From: Nostoc sp. 'Peltigera membranacea cyanobiont' N6
Lineage (GTDB): Bacteria; Cyanobacteriota; Cyanobacteriia; Cyanobacteriales; Nostocaceae
Assembly (NCBI RefSeq): GCF_002949735.1
Contig: NZ_CP026681.1
Span: forward strand, 4,292,501 to 4,356,500
Direction: 5' to 3'
DNA: 64,000 nt
Within the stretch, counting starts at the first letter, position 1. Each line of letters opens with the position of its first letter. This document shows positions 16,060-24,491 of this stretch, piece after piece. The notes below the pieces were generated by a model. That model made no database searches, was not told where the DNA came from, and saw only the letters and a list, made by a program, of their open reading frames with translations. The position numbers and the translations under genes are program-made.

Positions 16060-18981
16060 ATGGGGCAGCCGCAAAAATCTATAGCCGCCGAACAGCAGAT
16101 CCTCTCCTTAGGGCGCGTCCTCCAGAGCCTCAGAGAAGAAGATGATGTTGACGTTCTGATTGAAACTACTATTTCTTATCTTAAGGAAGAGTTTGATTAC
16201 AGACTGATTTGGATTGCTCTTTACGATCGCCTGAATCACATATTATTCGGCAAAGGCGGCATTACACCCGATCGAGACACGAGCTTTTTACACCAAAGGG
16301 TTGTTCTCAGTCCGGGGGATTTATTAGAGCAAGTGGTGATTGAACAGCATCCCTTGGGGATAGCTGATTTGCAAACTGAAATCCGCGCCGCCGAATGGCG
16401 CAAAATTGCTGAAAAATTGCAGATCCAAGGAACGATTATTTTACCAATTCGCTATAAAGACCGTTGCTTGGGTTTGCTGTTACTCGGTTCAGATCGCTGG
16501 GGCTATCTACTGACAGGGGAAGCAAAAGCCCGTTTGATGATGGTTTTAGGTGAATTGGGGGCATTGCTTTATCAACATGAGATGCATAAGCTTTCAAAGC
16601 AAACCAAGCGAAGCGATGAGCCATTCTTAGAATTGCTCGAAAATTTACGCACCCTCACAAACCTTAATCAAAGACTTGAAGCAGGGGTACAAGCAACTCA
16701 TAAATTTATCTCCCCTAATCGGACAAATGTTTACTGGTTCGATCGAGAAGGGCGCTACTTTTGGTGTCGGACGAGCAATCAGCTTGTCAAAAGCGATCGC
16801 AATTCCAGCAATCAGCAAGCTCCGGGAATGACTGTACAGGACTTGAGCGACTTTTATTATGCTTTGGCAGTAAACCAAATTGTCTCAATTGGTGATGCCC
16901 GCAGTTCTTTAAAAAGCCATTTTACGGCAAAATTGCTGCAACGCCTGAAGGTGCGATCGCTTTTGGCTGCTCCGATTATCTGGCAAAAGAACTTGCTCGG
17001 TTTTCTGGCGGTGGAAAGCAATGAACCTCGAATCTGGACGGAGACAGACAAAAATTTTGTTCAGAGTGTAGCTAGTTTAATCTCCCTAGTTACACCAACT
17101 GAAAGTATGGAAAGCACTATCAAACAGATTCAAGAGGATGCCCAACTGACTGGTCAAGTTGCCCAGGGGATCTATAGCGAACAGGATCTTCAGGAAACAT
17201 TACACAGCTGTGCTAAAAGAGTTTTAGCTCGACTAACAGCCACCCGTTTTTTGCTGTTGCAGTACGATCCTGAGCAGAATAATTATCAATTTATTTACCA
17301 AAGTCAGCCTCATAATCGCCGACCGTTGACATTTACCCTGAATACTCTCAAAGAATTAGATGTACAGCTTTTGCAACGTTCAACTGAAGCGGTAGAGATT
17401 GAGAACTTAGATGAAGATTTACGCTTTTTTAACTGGCGGCCCTTTTTACTAGAAAGTGGGGTGCGATCGCTACTTATTTGTAAATGCACTCAAAGTCATA
17501 TCCCAGCAGCACTTTTGCTTATCACTCACGAAACCCATCGTTCTTGGACAACTCTCGAAAAGGATTTACTGTGGGCTGTTAGTCAACAAATTGGGGTGAT
17601 TGTTCGTCAGTGGCAATTGCACAACCGCACTACCCAGCAGCAAAAAACTTCCCAGGCGTTTGAACAATGCTTAAACATCCTGACAAAAACCCAGAACAGC
17701 AACGAGGTCGAGAAAAAGCATTTAGAACATACAGCACTCGAACAAATAGCATCGATTCTGGGTTGTCCCCTAGCGTTACTGCTATCCTGGTCGCCTGGTG
17801 AAAATTTGGCAGAAATTATCCCTGGAGTGATTGACAATAGTCAATTTGGGATTTTTTCTGATGCATCTATTCCTATCCAGTCGGAAGCCTTAATTCAATG
17901 GGCACTAGTTACGGAGAATTACTTGACTTTGAAGGTGGATAATTTACCCCCAGAAACTCGAAAATGGTTGAATACTCCAGATAAAGGTCAAATTTTGGTG
18001 ATGGCATTACGTACCAATGCTGATTATGAAATCACAGGTGTAGTATTGTTAGCAGACTATCAAGAGCGTCGCTGGTCACAACAAAATCTTAATGCGATCG
18101 CAACTCTAATTTCTCAATTAGCTTGGTGGCGTCGTCAAAAGCAAATTAACCGCCTTCTAGAATCCACAACAGAGGAATTACGACAACTCAACTGGTACAA
18201 GCATCGTCGTCTAGAGGAAATCCAAAGAATAACGGCGCTATCGCTGAAACAAATACATGATTTGGGCATTCCTGCCAATGAACTGACTCAAATGCGCTAC
18301 CAGCTATTGCTACGGCAATTAGACCACACAGCCACTTCTATGAGTGGAATGCTAAAACTTGAGAACTGGCAGCTACATATTAGTTGGGAAACTATGCCCA
18401 TAGCCAGTTTACTAAAGCGATCGCTCGAACGCATCGAAAATTTACTTCATAAACAAAAGCTATGGATTGGCGTACATGGCTTGGGACAACCAATTGATGA
18501 GCAAGAATCGCCAAAGAATTCTTCCTTAGTCAGAGGTGTTCCTAGTTCCAGCGCTCAATCCGCAATGGCGATCGCTGGTGATATTGTCAAAATTGAATTA
18601 GTGATCCATGAATTATTGGTTACTGCCTGTAACCGTTCTCCAATCGGCGGTAGAATTGACATTTGGTGTCGCCGTTTAGATCCGTCAAAACCCTCAGAGG
18701 CAAAGCAGTCTTCTGCAAGTGTAGGGGCTGAACATCAGACATCGCTGGAACTGTCGATTACATACAACGGTGCGATCGAATCACAGCTACTCACAGAACT
18801 ACATCAAAATACACTCAAAGATGTACTTGCTCCCTCCAAGCTCGACCAACCCCCAGCTTTACATCTGCTAATCTGCCAAAACCTCATGCTGGAACTGGGA
18901 GGAGAGTTAAATTTCTATCAATTACCAGATAATCGGGTAGTTAGCCGTTTGCTATTGCCGTTAGTTAGTCATGATTCTTAG
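16060..18981 (+). CDS. Multi-GAF sensor with degenerate histidine-kinase domain
   Basis: 973 residues without membrane helices. About four GAF-like sensor domains follow one another (roughly 25-175, 205-345, 375-520, 540-695), with phrases such as GTIILPIRYKDRCLGLLLLG and SLLAAPIIWQKNLLGFLAVE. After a helical linker comes an ATPase-like end: HELLVTACNRSPIGGRIDIW resembles the N-box and LLICQNLMLELGGELNF the G2 region. I cannot find a proper H-box (SHE) or a standard DxGxG, so phosphotransfer is doubtful. The next gene is a REC-GAF regulator, a plausible partner. No chromophore cysteine motif is evident. Confidence 0.85.
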   Translation: MGQPQKSIAAEQQILSLGRVLQSLREEDDVDVLIETTISYLKEEFDYRLIWIALYDRLNHILFGKGGITPDRDTSFLHQRVVLSPGDLLEQVVIEQHPLGIADLQTEIRAAEWRKIAEKLQIQGTIILPIRYKDRCLGLLLLGSDRWGYLLTGEAKARLMMVLGELGALLYQHEMHKLSKQTKRSDEPFLELLENLRTLTNLNQRLEAGVQATHKFISPNRTNVYWFDREGRYFWCRTSNQLVKSDRNSSNQQAPGMTVQDLSDFYYALAVNQIVSIGDARSSLKSHFTAKLLQRLKVRSLLAAPIIWQKNLLGFLAVESNEPRIWTETDKNFVQSVASLISLVTPTESMESTIKQIQEDAQLTGQVAQGIYSEQDLQETLHSCAKRVLARLTATRFLLLQYDPEQNNYQFIYQSQPHNRRPLTFTLNTLKELDVQLLQRSTEAVEIENLDEDLRFFNWRPFLLESGVRSLLICKCTQSHIPAALLLITHETHRSWTTLEKDLLWAVSQQIGVIVRQWQLHNRTTQQQKTSQAFEQCLNILTKTQNSNEVEKKHLEHTALEQIASILGCPLALLLSWSPGENLAEIIPGVIDNSQFGIFSDASIPIQSEALIQWALVTENYLTLKVDNLPPETRKWLNTPDKGQILVMALRTNADYEITGVVLLADYQERRWSQQNLNAIATLISQLAWWRRQKQINRLLESTTEELRQLNWYKHRRLEEIQRITALSLKQIHDLGIPANELTQMRYQLLLRQLDHTATSMSGMLKLENWQLHISWETMPIASLLKRSLERIENLLHKQKLWIGVHGLGQPIDEQESPKNSSLVRGVPSSSAQSAMAIAGDIVKIELVIHELLVTACNRSPIGGRIDIWCRRLDPSKPSEAKQSSASVGAEHQTSLELSITYNGAIESQLLTELHQNTLKDVLAPSKLDQPPALHLLICQNLMLELGGELNFYQLPDNRVVSRLLLPLVSHDS

Positions 18982-19259
18982 TACTATTTTTCAAACCATC
19001 CATTTAAATGTTAGTTTTATTAACTATGCCACCATTACTGGATAACAATCGCCATAATTAGGCTGATTTAGTTGGTTTTTCCAGGGCAATTTTTTCTAAT
19101 TCAAATGTTTGGACAGCCAAATATCCTCTGTATTACTTATATTTTACGTATTGAAACAGGCTGATTAAGTCAGTAAAAACCCTTGATAAATTTGAGCTAT
19201 TCTCAACTAAGCTTGGTATGGAATATAACAAGATAGTGAATATTTAAAGGAAATATCTT

Positions 19260-20216
19260 ATGGATAAGCCCAGTGGCGAAATTGATAAACTCCAATATCA
19301 AGTGATGACTCTAGAACGACCAAAAAAGCTCAAAATCCTGGTAGTTGACGATGAGCCAGATAATCTCGATTTACTTTATCGCACATTTCGACGCGACTTT
19401 AATGTTCTGAAAGCTGATAGTGGGGTGAACGCCTTACAAGTTTTGGCAGCAGAAGGGGAAGTAGCCGTAATTATCTCCGATCAACGGATGCCAGAAATGA
19501 AGGGAACTGAGTTTCTCAGTAAGACTGTACCTCAGTTTCCCGATACGGTGAGGATAATTCTCACCGGATTTACTGATATTGAAGACTTGGTAGAGGCAAT
19601 TAATGCGGGACAAGTCTATAAATATATCACCAAGCCTTGGGACCCTGGGGAACTGAAGGCAGTAGTGCAAAGAGCAGCAGAAACCTACGACTTGCTCAAG
19701 CAACGTACAGAAGAATTACGTCGCGCTCATGCTCAAATGGCCCTGCTGAGTGTTTTGGTACAGGTAACTCAAGCGGCTTCTAGCTTAGAGGAAACTCTCA
19801 CTCCAATCGCTAAGGCTGTGAGTGAGACTTTTGGGGCAGAAGGCTGTATCCTCCAGCTTACAGATGGAAAGAATCTGGTTGCGACTCAAGGAACTTACAG
19901 CGATACAGGTACAATAGAGAACTGGCTATCTCTCGATCCACTAACAACGGAAGCGATCGCCACTGGGCAAATGCAAGTTTCCTTAAATGTACTTAAAGAC
20001 ACTAAATTAGCTGATGCTACTCACTACCAAAATACGGGTGTGCAAGCACATTTAGTTATCCCAATTAGCTACCGTCATGAGCTTTTGGGTGTATTGTCAC
20101 TACAGTGGAAACAACCATGCACTTTGCGGGAAGATGAATTAATGCTAATTAATTTATCAGCCGAACTGGTAGCGATCGCTCTTACTAGTAGTCGCTGCCA
20201 TCAAACCATTGTGTAG
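19260..20216 (+). CDS. Response regulator: receiver plus GAF
   Basis: 318 residues. The receiver domain (about 20-140) has the acidic pair VVDDEPDN, the phosphoacceptor in IISDQRMPE (near 74), the threonine/serine region ILTGFTD and lysine in YITKPW. A coiled linker (LLKQRTEELRRAHAQM) leads to a GAF domain (about 160-310, LVIPISYRHELLGVLSLQW). There is no DNA-binding or enzymatic output, so it likely acts through protein contacts. AAAGGA precedes the ATG. It sits 278 bases after the GAF sensor and may act with it. Confidence 0.92.
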   Translation: MDKPSGEIDKLQYQVMTLERPKKLKILVVDDEPDNLDLLYRTFRRDFNVLKADSGVNALQVLAAEGEVAVIISDQRMPEMKGTEFLSKTVPQFPDTVRIILTGFTDIEDLVEAINAGQVYKYITKPWDPGELKAVVQRAAETYDLLKQRTEELRRAHAQMALLSVLVQVTQAASSLEETLTPIAKAVSETFGAEGCILQLTDGKNLVATQGTYSDTGTIENWLSLDPLTTEAIATGQMQVSLNVLKDTKLADATHYQNTGVQAHLVIPISYRHELLGVLSLQWKQPCTLREDELMLINLSAELVAIALTSSRCHQTIV

Positions 20217-20248
20217 TTGTCATTAGTTATTTGTCCTTTATCCTAGGC

Positions 20249-20294
20249 AAATGACTAATGACCAATGACTAATGACTTATTGACCAATGACTAA
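20249..20294. repeat. Heptanucleotide tandem repeat (AATGACT)
   Basis: Runs of AATGACT/AATGACC units lead into, and include, the start codon of menG (20287), so the repeat forms its 5' leader in place of a clear ribosome site. Confidence 0.75.
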
Positions 20295-20991
20295 CGAAAT
20301 TCAGTCCATTTTTAACCGTATTGCTCCAGTTTATGACCAGTTGAACGATTGGTTGAGTTTGGGACAGCACCGCATCTGGAAGGAAATGGCAGTGAAATGG
20401 AGTGCAGCTAAATCAGGTGATACTGCATTAGATTTATGCTGCGGTAGTGGTGATTTAGCCTTACGTTTGGCACGGCGTGTGGGAGCAGCAGGACAGGTGT
20501 ATGGAGTGGATTTTTCGTGCAACCTGCTAGAAACTGCTAGAGAACGTTCTCAAAGACAGTACCCCCAACCTGCGATCGCCTGGGTAGAAGCCGATGTGCT
20601 AAATTTACCCTTTGATGATAACCAATTTGATGCCGCTACAATGGGCTATGGCTTAAGAAATGTTAAAGATATTTCCCGCAGTCTCCAAGAGATATACCGG
20701 GTTTTGAAGCCGGGTGCGAAAGCCGCAATTCTAGACTTTCATCGACCGAGCAATCCTCAGCTACGTACCTTTCAGCAGTTTTATCTGAACGGTTTTGTGG
20801 TGCCAGTTGCGAATCATTTAGGGTTAAAAGAAGAATATGCTTACATTAGCCCCAGCTTAGACCGGTTTCCCATCGGGAAAGAGCAAATAGAGTTAGCGCG
20901 TCAAGTTGGTTTTGGTGTTGCCACACACTACCCCATTGCGAACGGTATGATGGGAGTGCTAGTGCTTAGTAAGTTAGGAGTTATTAGTTAA
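20287..20991 (+). CDS. menG: 2-phytyl-1,4-naphthoquinone methyltransferase
   Basis: 234 residues of the UbiE/MenG family. It carries the SAM site ALDLCCGSGDLALRLARR (about 47-64), the downstream acidic residue in VYGVDFS, and the family signatures NLPFDDNQFDAATMGYGLRN and YRVLKPGAK. In cyanobacteria this enzyme adds the ring methyl group in the last step of phylloquinone synthesis, needed for photosystem I. The start ATG lies within a heptamer repeat, so translation signals are poor. Confidence 0.95.
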   Translation: MTNEIQSIFNRIAPVYDQLNDWLSLGQHRIWKEMAVKWSAAKSGDTALDLCCGSGDLALRLARRVGAAGQVYGVDFSCNLLETARERSQRQYPQPAIAWVEADVLNLPFDDNQFDAATMGYGLRNVKDISRSLQEIYRVLKPGAKAAILDFHRPSNPQLRTFQQFYLNGFVVPVANHLGLKEEYAYISPSLDRFPIGKEQIELARQVGFGVATHYPIANGMMGVLVLSKLGVIS

Positions 20992-21040
20992 AAGTTATAA
21001 ATTATCAGTAGTGATAAATTCTCATTGAAAATTTATCATT

Positions 21041-21096
21041 CCTAACTCTTAACTCCTAATTCCTAACTCCTAACTCTAAGCTCTAAACTCCTAACT
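21041..21096. repeat. Heptanucleotide tandem repeat (TAACTCC)
   Basis: About eight imperfect units of CTAACTC/CTAATTC occupy most of the space between menG and the DUF445 gene. Confidence 0.75.
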
Positions 21097-21111
21097 TTTT
21101 TAATTCTTCCC

Positions 21112-22347
21112 TTGGACTGGTCTCATCTTTGGCTTTATGTGTCTCCCCCGGTACTGGGTGGAATTATTGGCTATTTCACAAATGATATAGCCATCAAAAT
21201 GTTGTTCCGTCCTTACCGAGCAATTTACATTGCTGGACAAAGAGTACCCTTCACCCCTGGCTTGATTCCCCGCAACCAGGAACGTCTAGCTTTGAACATT
21301 TCTAAGACAATCATGGGGTCACTCTTGACACCACAAGAATTGCAAAATCTAGCCCGACGTTTGTTGCAAACAGAACGCGTGCAAGCAGCAATTCTCTGGT
21401 TGTTGCAACTGGCGATTGAACAAATCAAAACAGATGAAAACCAAAAAAGTGCCAAAATTGTCGCGGGAATTTTACGGGATTTGCTAGGCGAATCCTTACC
21501 ACGGCTACTCAAGGTTTTAGCGCGACGTGAAGACTTTTTGGAAGCGCAGATCAACCAAATTTTTGACCAGATATTGCTGGAATTTCAACTGAGTGAAGAA
21601 CAGGCTACAAGGCTTGCTGATTGGTTAGTAGAAGTAGTTTTACCACCGGATCTGTTGCGCCAAACGATAGTCGATTTTTTAACCGATCGCACGATTCAAA
21701 TTATTGATGAAGGCTTCCGCGAAAAAACCAGTGGGACTTATTGGGTAGTAGCAAATTTGTTTGGCTTACGTAATACTCTCACAAGGTTACGGACTTTTTG
21801 CTTGGATGAAAAGGAAGCTGCCAATACTCGCTTAGAGGAATTGACTCAAGGTTTGCAGATGCGCGATCGCATCAGGAAATTACTGCAAAATTTATCATTA
21901 CAAAACTTGCCAATGGGTACGGTGCGCCAACTGCGAAAGACCACCCGCGAAAGTGTCCGTCATTACCTACAAAACAGTGGTAGCGATTTTTTACAAGGAT
22001 TAACTGATTCTGTTGATTGGGAAAATATTGCTGTAGTCCTGCTGAATCGTCTTAGCACTTCACCTGTTGTCAGTACTTCTTTAGAAGTTATGAGTCAAGA
22101 GTTGGCTCTAATTTTAGATAAGTATTTGGAAAAAGATTTAGAAGTAATTGTGGCACAGGTTATTCCGATTTTATCGATAGATCAAGTGATAGTTGACCGC
22201 GTGAAATCAACTTCGCCGGCTGAATTAGAAGCTGCTATTGAGGGAATTGTTAAAAATGAATTGCAGGCCATTGTAACTTTAGGTGGTGTTTTGGGTTTTG
22301 TCATCGGGTTATTGCAGACAGTGTTTTTAATATTCAGTCAATATTAA
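21112..22347 (+). CDS. DUF445 family membrane-associated protein
   Basis: 411 residues, starting at TTG. I keep this start because the next residues (WSHLWLYVSPPVLGGIIGYF) are the conserved family beginning, followed by TNDIAIKMLFRP and PFTPGLIPRNQERLA. Hydrophobic helices lie at both ends (about 8-25 and 390-410), with a long helical middle. The family is widespread and uncharacterised; membrane or envelope organisation has been suggested for relatives. The heptamer repeat lies just upstream. Confidence 0.9.
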   Translation: MDWSHLWLYVSPPVLGGIIGYFTNDIAIKMLFRPYRAIYIAGQRVPFTPGLIPRNQERLALNISKTIMGSLLTPQELQNLARRLLQTERVQAAILWLLQLAIEQIKTDENQKSAKIVAGILRDLLGESLPRLLKVLARREDFLEAQINQIFDQILLEFQLSEEQATRLADWLVEVVLPPDLLRQTIVDFLTDRTIQIIDEGFREKTSGTYWVVANLFGLRNTLTRLRTFCLDEKEAANTRLEELTQGLQMRDRIRKLLQNLSLQNLPMGTVRQLRKTTRESVRHYLQNSGSDFLQGLTDSVDWENIAVVLLNRLSTSPVVSTSLEVMSQELALILDKYLEKDLEVIVAQVIPILSIDQVIVDRVKSTSPAELEAAIEGIVKNELQAIVTLGGVLGFVIGLLQTVFLIFSQY

Positions 22348-22616
22348 TTTTTTGTTTTTTCCTACAAAATCTGAGCAATTATAGTAGTAAGTTAGCTATG
22401 TAGCGAGGAAAATATAGCGATCGCCTTTGATAAATCAAATCATTCGGAACTCATTCCTTAATTTTGAAGGCTTATTAATTTACATCTGTAACAACCCACA
22501 TCTATCTTAAGATACATAATCTATCAAATTATTCTATCGGTTGATGGAAGTCAAAAAGAATACACTATTGTTAGTTTATGTAATAGCTGAGTCAACTACA
22601 AGCGGGAAATAAAACC

Positions 22617-22799
22617 ATGAGTATCGAAAAAAGAATAGAAGCTACTGCAAAAAATATTGAAGGAAAAATTCAAGAGGTTGTGGGTGAAATCACTGGTAAT
22701 CCACAAGAGAAAGCTGAAGGACAAGCAAAGCAAGCTGATGCTCAAGTTACTCACACTGTAGAAAACATCAAAGATGAAGTGAAGAAAATTGTAGACTAA
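22617..22799 (+). CDS. CsbD family stress protein
   Basis: 60 residues, hydrophilic and helical: KRIEATAKNIEGKIQEVVGE, then KAEGQAKQADAQV. This is the CsbD pattern, small abundant proteins induced by general stress in many bacteria; their mechanism is not known. It is followed closely by a good intrinsic terminator and stands as a single-gene unit. A remnant of a small membrane protein lies on the other strand beyond it. Confidence 0.9.
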   Translation: MSIEKRIEATAKNIEGKIQEVVGEITGNPQEKAEGQAKQADAQVTHTVENIKDEVKKIVD

Positions 22800-22864
22800 T
22801 TTTGCTTATACAGTACAAATAGCAATATTAGCCATGATTTGCTCCTGATAGTTTGGCATTAATT

Positions 22865-22895
22865 ACTCCACTAGCTTTGAGTTAGTGGAGTTTTC
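22865..22895 (+). terminator. Intrinsic terminator after csbD
   Basis: ACTCCACTA and TAGTGGAGT form a 9-bp stem with a 9-base loop, followed directly by TTTTC. Confidence 0.75.
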
Positions 22896-22971
22896 GTATG
22901 TGTGCAAAACTGTAAAAGTTTAATTACTAACAAACTTGCTCTAACCATGATTTTTTAGCAACTTAATTCAA

Positions 22972-23092
22972 CTAATAACTGGCACGATTAGCCAATAAAT
23001 TCCAGAGGAAGATGGCAATTATTGCGCCAATTACAGCAACAATTACACCAGGGATACTGAGGATTACAGATGCCTTAGTGTTTTCCTTTCAG
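22972..23092 (-). pseudogene. Remnant of a small membrane protein (GlsB/YeaQ-like?)
   Basis: The minus frame reads ASVILSIPGVIVAVIGAIIA then IFLWNLLANRASY and stop. It is a glycine-rich helix pair like the C-terminal half of small GlsB/YeaQ/YmgE proteins. Upstream there is an in-frame TGA and no ATG, GTG or TTG, so the first half is gone. Relatives often sit near stress genes such as csbD. Confidence 0.4.
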
Positions 23093-23143
23093 GTCTGTTT
23101 AAAATGGTAAAATATCAAGAATTATTGGGAGGAATCAATCGTC

Positions 23144-23695
23144 ATGACTTTTATTGTTGCGAAATGGACGATTGACGAATATCATCGCATGATTGATGCT
23201 GGCATTTTGAGCGATCGCAAAGTTGAACTACTTAAGGGAGAAATTGTTGAAATGTCGCCGGAAGGGGAACCCCATGCTTATTGTAGTCATGAATCGGCAG
23301 AGTATCTAGCGGATTTCTTAGGTAAGCGTGCCACAATTCGCCAAGCCAAGCCTATCACCTTACCCAACGACTCGGAACCAGAACCAGATATTGCCATTGT
23401 CCAACGTTTAGGACGCGAGTATCGAGAGCATCATCCCTATCCAGAAAATATCTTCTGGTTGATTGAGTATGCTAACTCCAGTTTAGAAAAAGATTTAGAG
23501 AGAAAAAGCAAAATCTACGCAGAAGCAGGTATTTTAGAGTATTGGGTTGTAAATCTCAAAAAGCTACACTTAGTGGTGTTTCGGGAAATCTTAGACGGGG
23601 AGTATGCGACAAAATTGACATTGACTGCGGGAACAATTCAGCCCCTAGCATTTCCAGATATTTCTGTTGCGGTGGAACAGATTATTAATAGCTAA
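23144..23695 (+). CDS. Uma2 (DUF820) family putative endonuclease
   Basis: 183 residues. The family frame is clear: MTFIVAKWTIDEYHRMIDAG, EIVEMSPEGEPHA, then SEPEPDIAIV and FWLIEYANSSLEKDLERKSKIYAEAGILEYWVV. These hold the acidic and lysine residues of a PD-(D/E)XK nuclease fold. Uma2 proteins are greatly expanded in cyanobacteria and their targets are unknown. Preceded by GGGAGGAATC, a good ribosome site. It stands alone between AT-rich spacers. Confidence 0.92.
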   Translation: MTFIVAKWTIDEYHRMIDAGILSDRKVELLKGEIVEMSPEGEPHAYCSHESAEYLADFLGKRATIRQAKPITLPNDSEPEPDIAIVQRLGREYREHHPYPENIFWLIEYANSSLEKDLERKSKIYAEAGILEYWVVNLKKLHLVVFREILDGEYATKLTLTAGTIQPLAFPDISVAVEQIINS

Positions 23696-23960
23696 GTTAA
23701 TTAAAATAAAAAGTCAAAATACAAGAAAAAGTTTGAATCGAACATTAATTTGAGAAATATCCCCCCAGCTTTTAACTTTCGTTTAAGCATGTCTTTTGAG
23801 AACTACAACAAAATACAATCTAAATCTATCAATTTACTTCTTTCCTATCTATTAATACTCCGAAATTATACTGTAATAATTGCATAGCTGAAAGCTGAAG
23901 TATGTAAACAAATGTTTTGCTGATAAAAATACCTATTTGTTACAGGAAAATGTTGGACAA

Positions 23961-24440
23961 TTATCCATGTATACTAGCATCGACAAAGTAATTGTTATTA
24001 TCCATTTTAAGAATGATACAGTGTCCGAGAAATAGGTTTCCATCGTTATAGTAGAACTCCACTTTTCCCTCTGGCAAAAAGACCAATCCTTCAAGTATTA
24101 TTCGGCTTTTGAACTCCTCAGATGTTATTTTATCGCCTTCATCAAGCCATGTTTCATTCTTAAGCTTTAGCAATTGTTCAACAGCATATTCTTTTGCACT
24201 TTTAGCATAATGTTTCAACTCTGGTACAATACAAATAGCTCTGTCCAACGCTGATTCGACCTTATCATTATCGTCTATTGAAAGACTAATCGGAAGTTGT
24301 GTTTCATAGAAAATAACTTGGCTTTCATACCAATCGAATTCGGAATCATACCGTAGATATCCCAAAAGCTCGTGTTTTATATCGGGGTAACTCATATATT
24401 TGTTAATTTTAATAAATACTAATTTCTTGAGAGAAAGCAC
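23961..24440 (-). CDS. DUF2262 domain protein
   Basis: 159 residues from a GTG at 24440; an ATG at 24395 (MSYPDIKHE) is an equally possible start. Matching the DUF2262 pattern are YDSEFDWYESQV, VEQLLKLKNETWLDEGDKIT and VEFYYNDGNLFLGHCIIL. The fold is small, acidic and probably soluble; related proteins appear among immunity-type and hypothetical genes. Function is unknown. It ends in the same direction as mutL and lies just downstream of it, 51 bases from the mutL stop. Confidence 0.75.
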   Translation of the reverse strand: MLSLKKLVFIKINKYMSYPDIKHELLGYLRYDSEFDWYESQVIFYETQLPISLSIDDNDKVESALDRAICIVPELKHYAKSAKEYAVEQLLKLKNETWLDEGDKITSEEFKSRIILEGLVFLPEGKVEFYYNDGNLFLGHCIILKMDNNNYFVDASIHG

Positions 24441-24491
24441 CCTATTTTGTACTTCTTCTCCCAGTCCAATTGTAATGTGTCACTGAAAACA

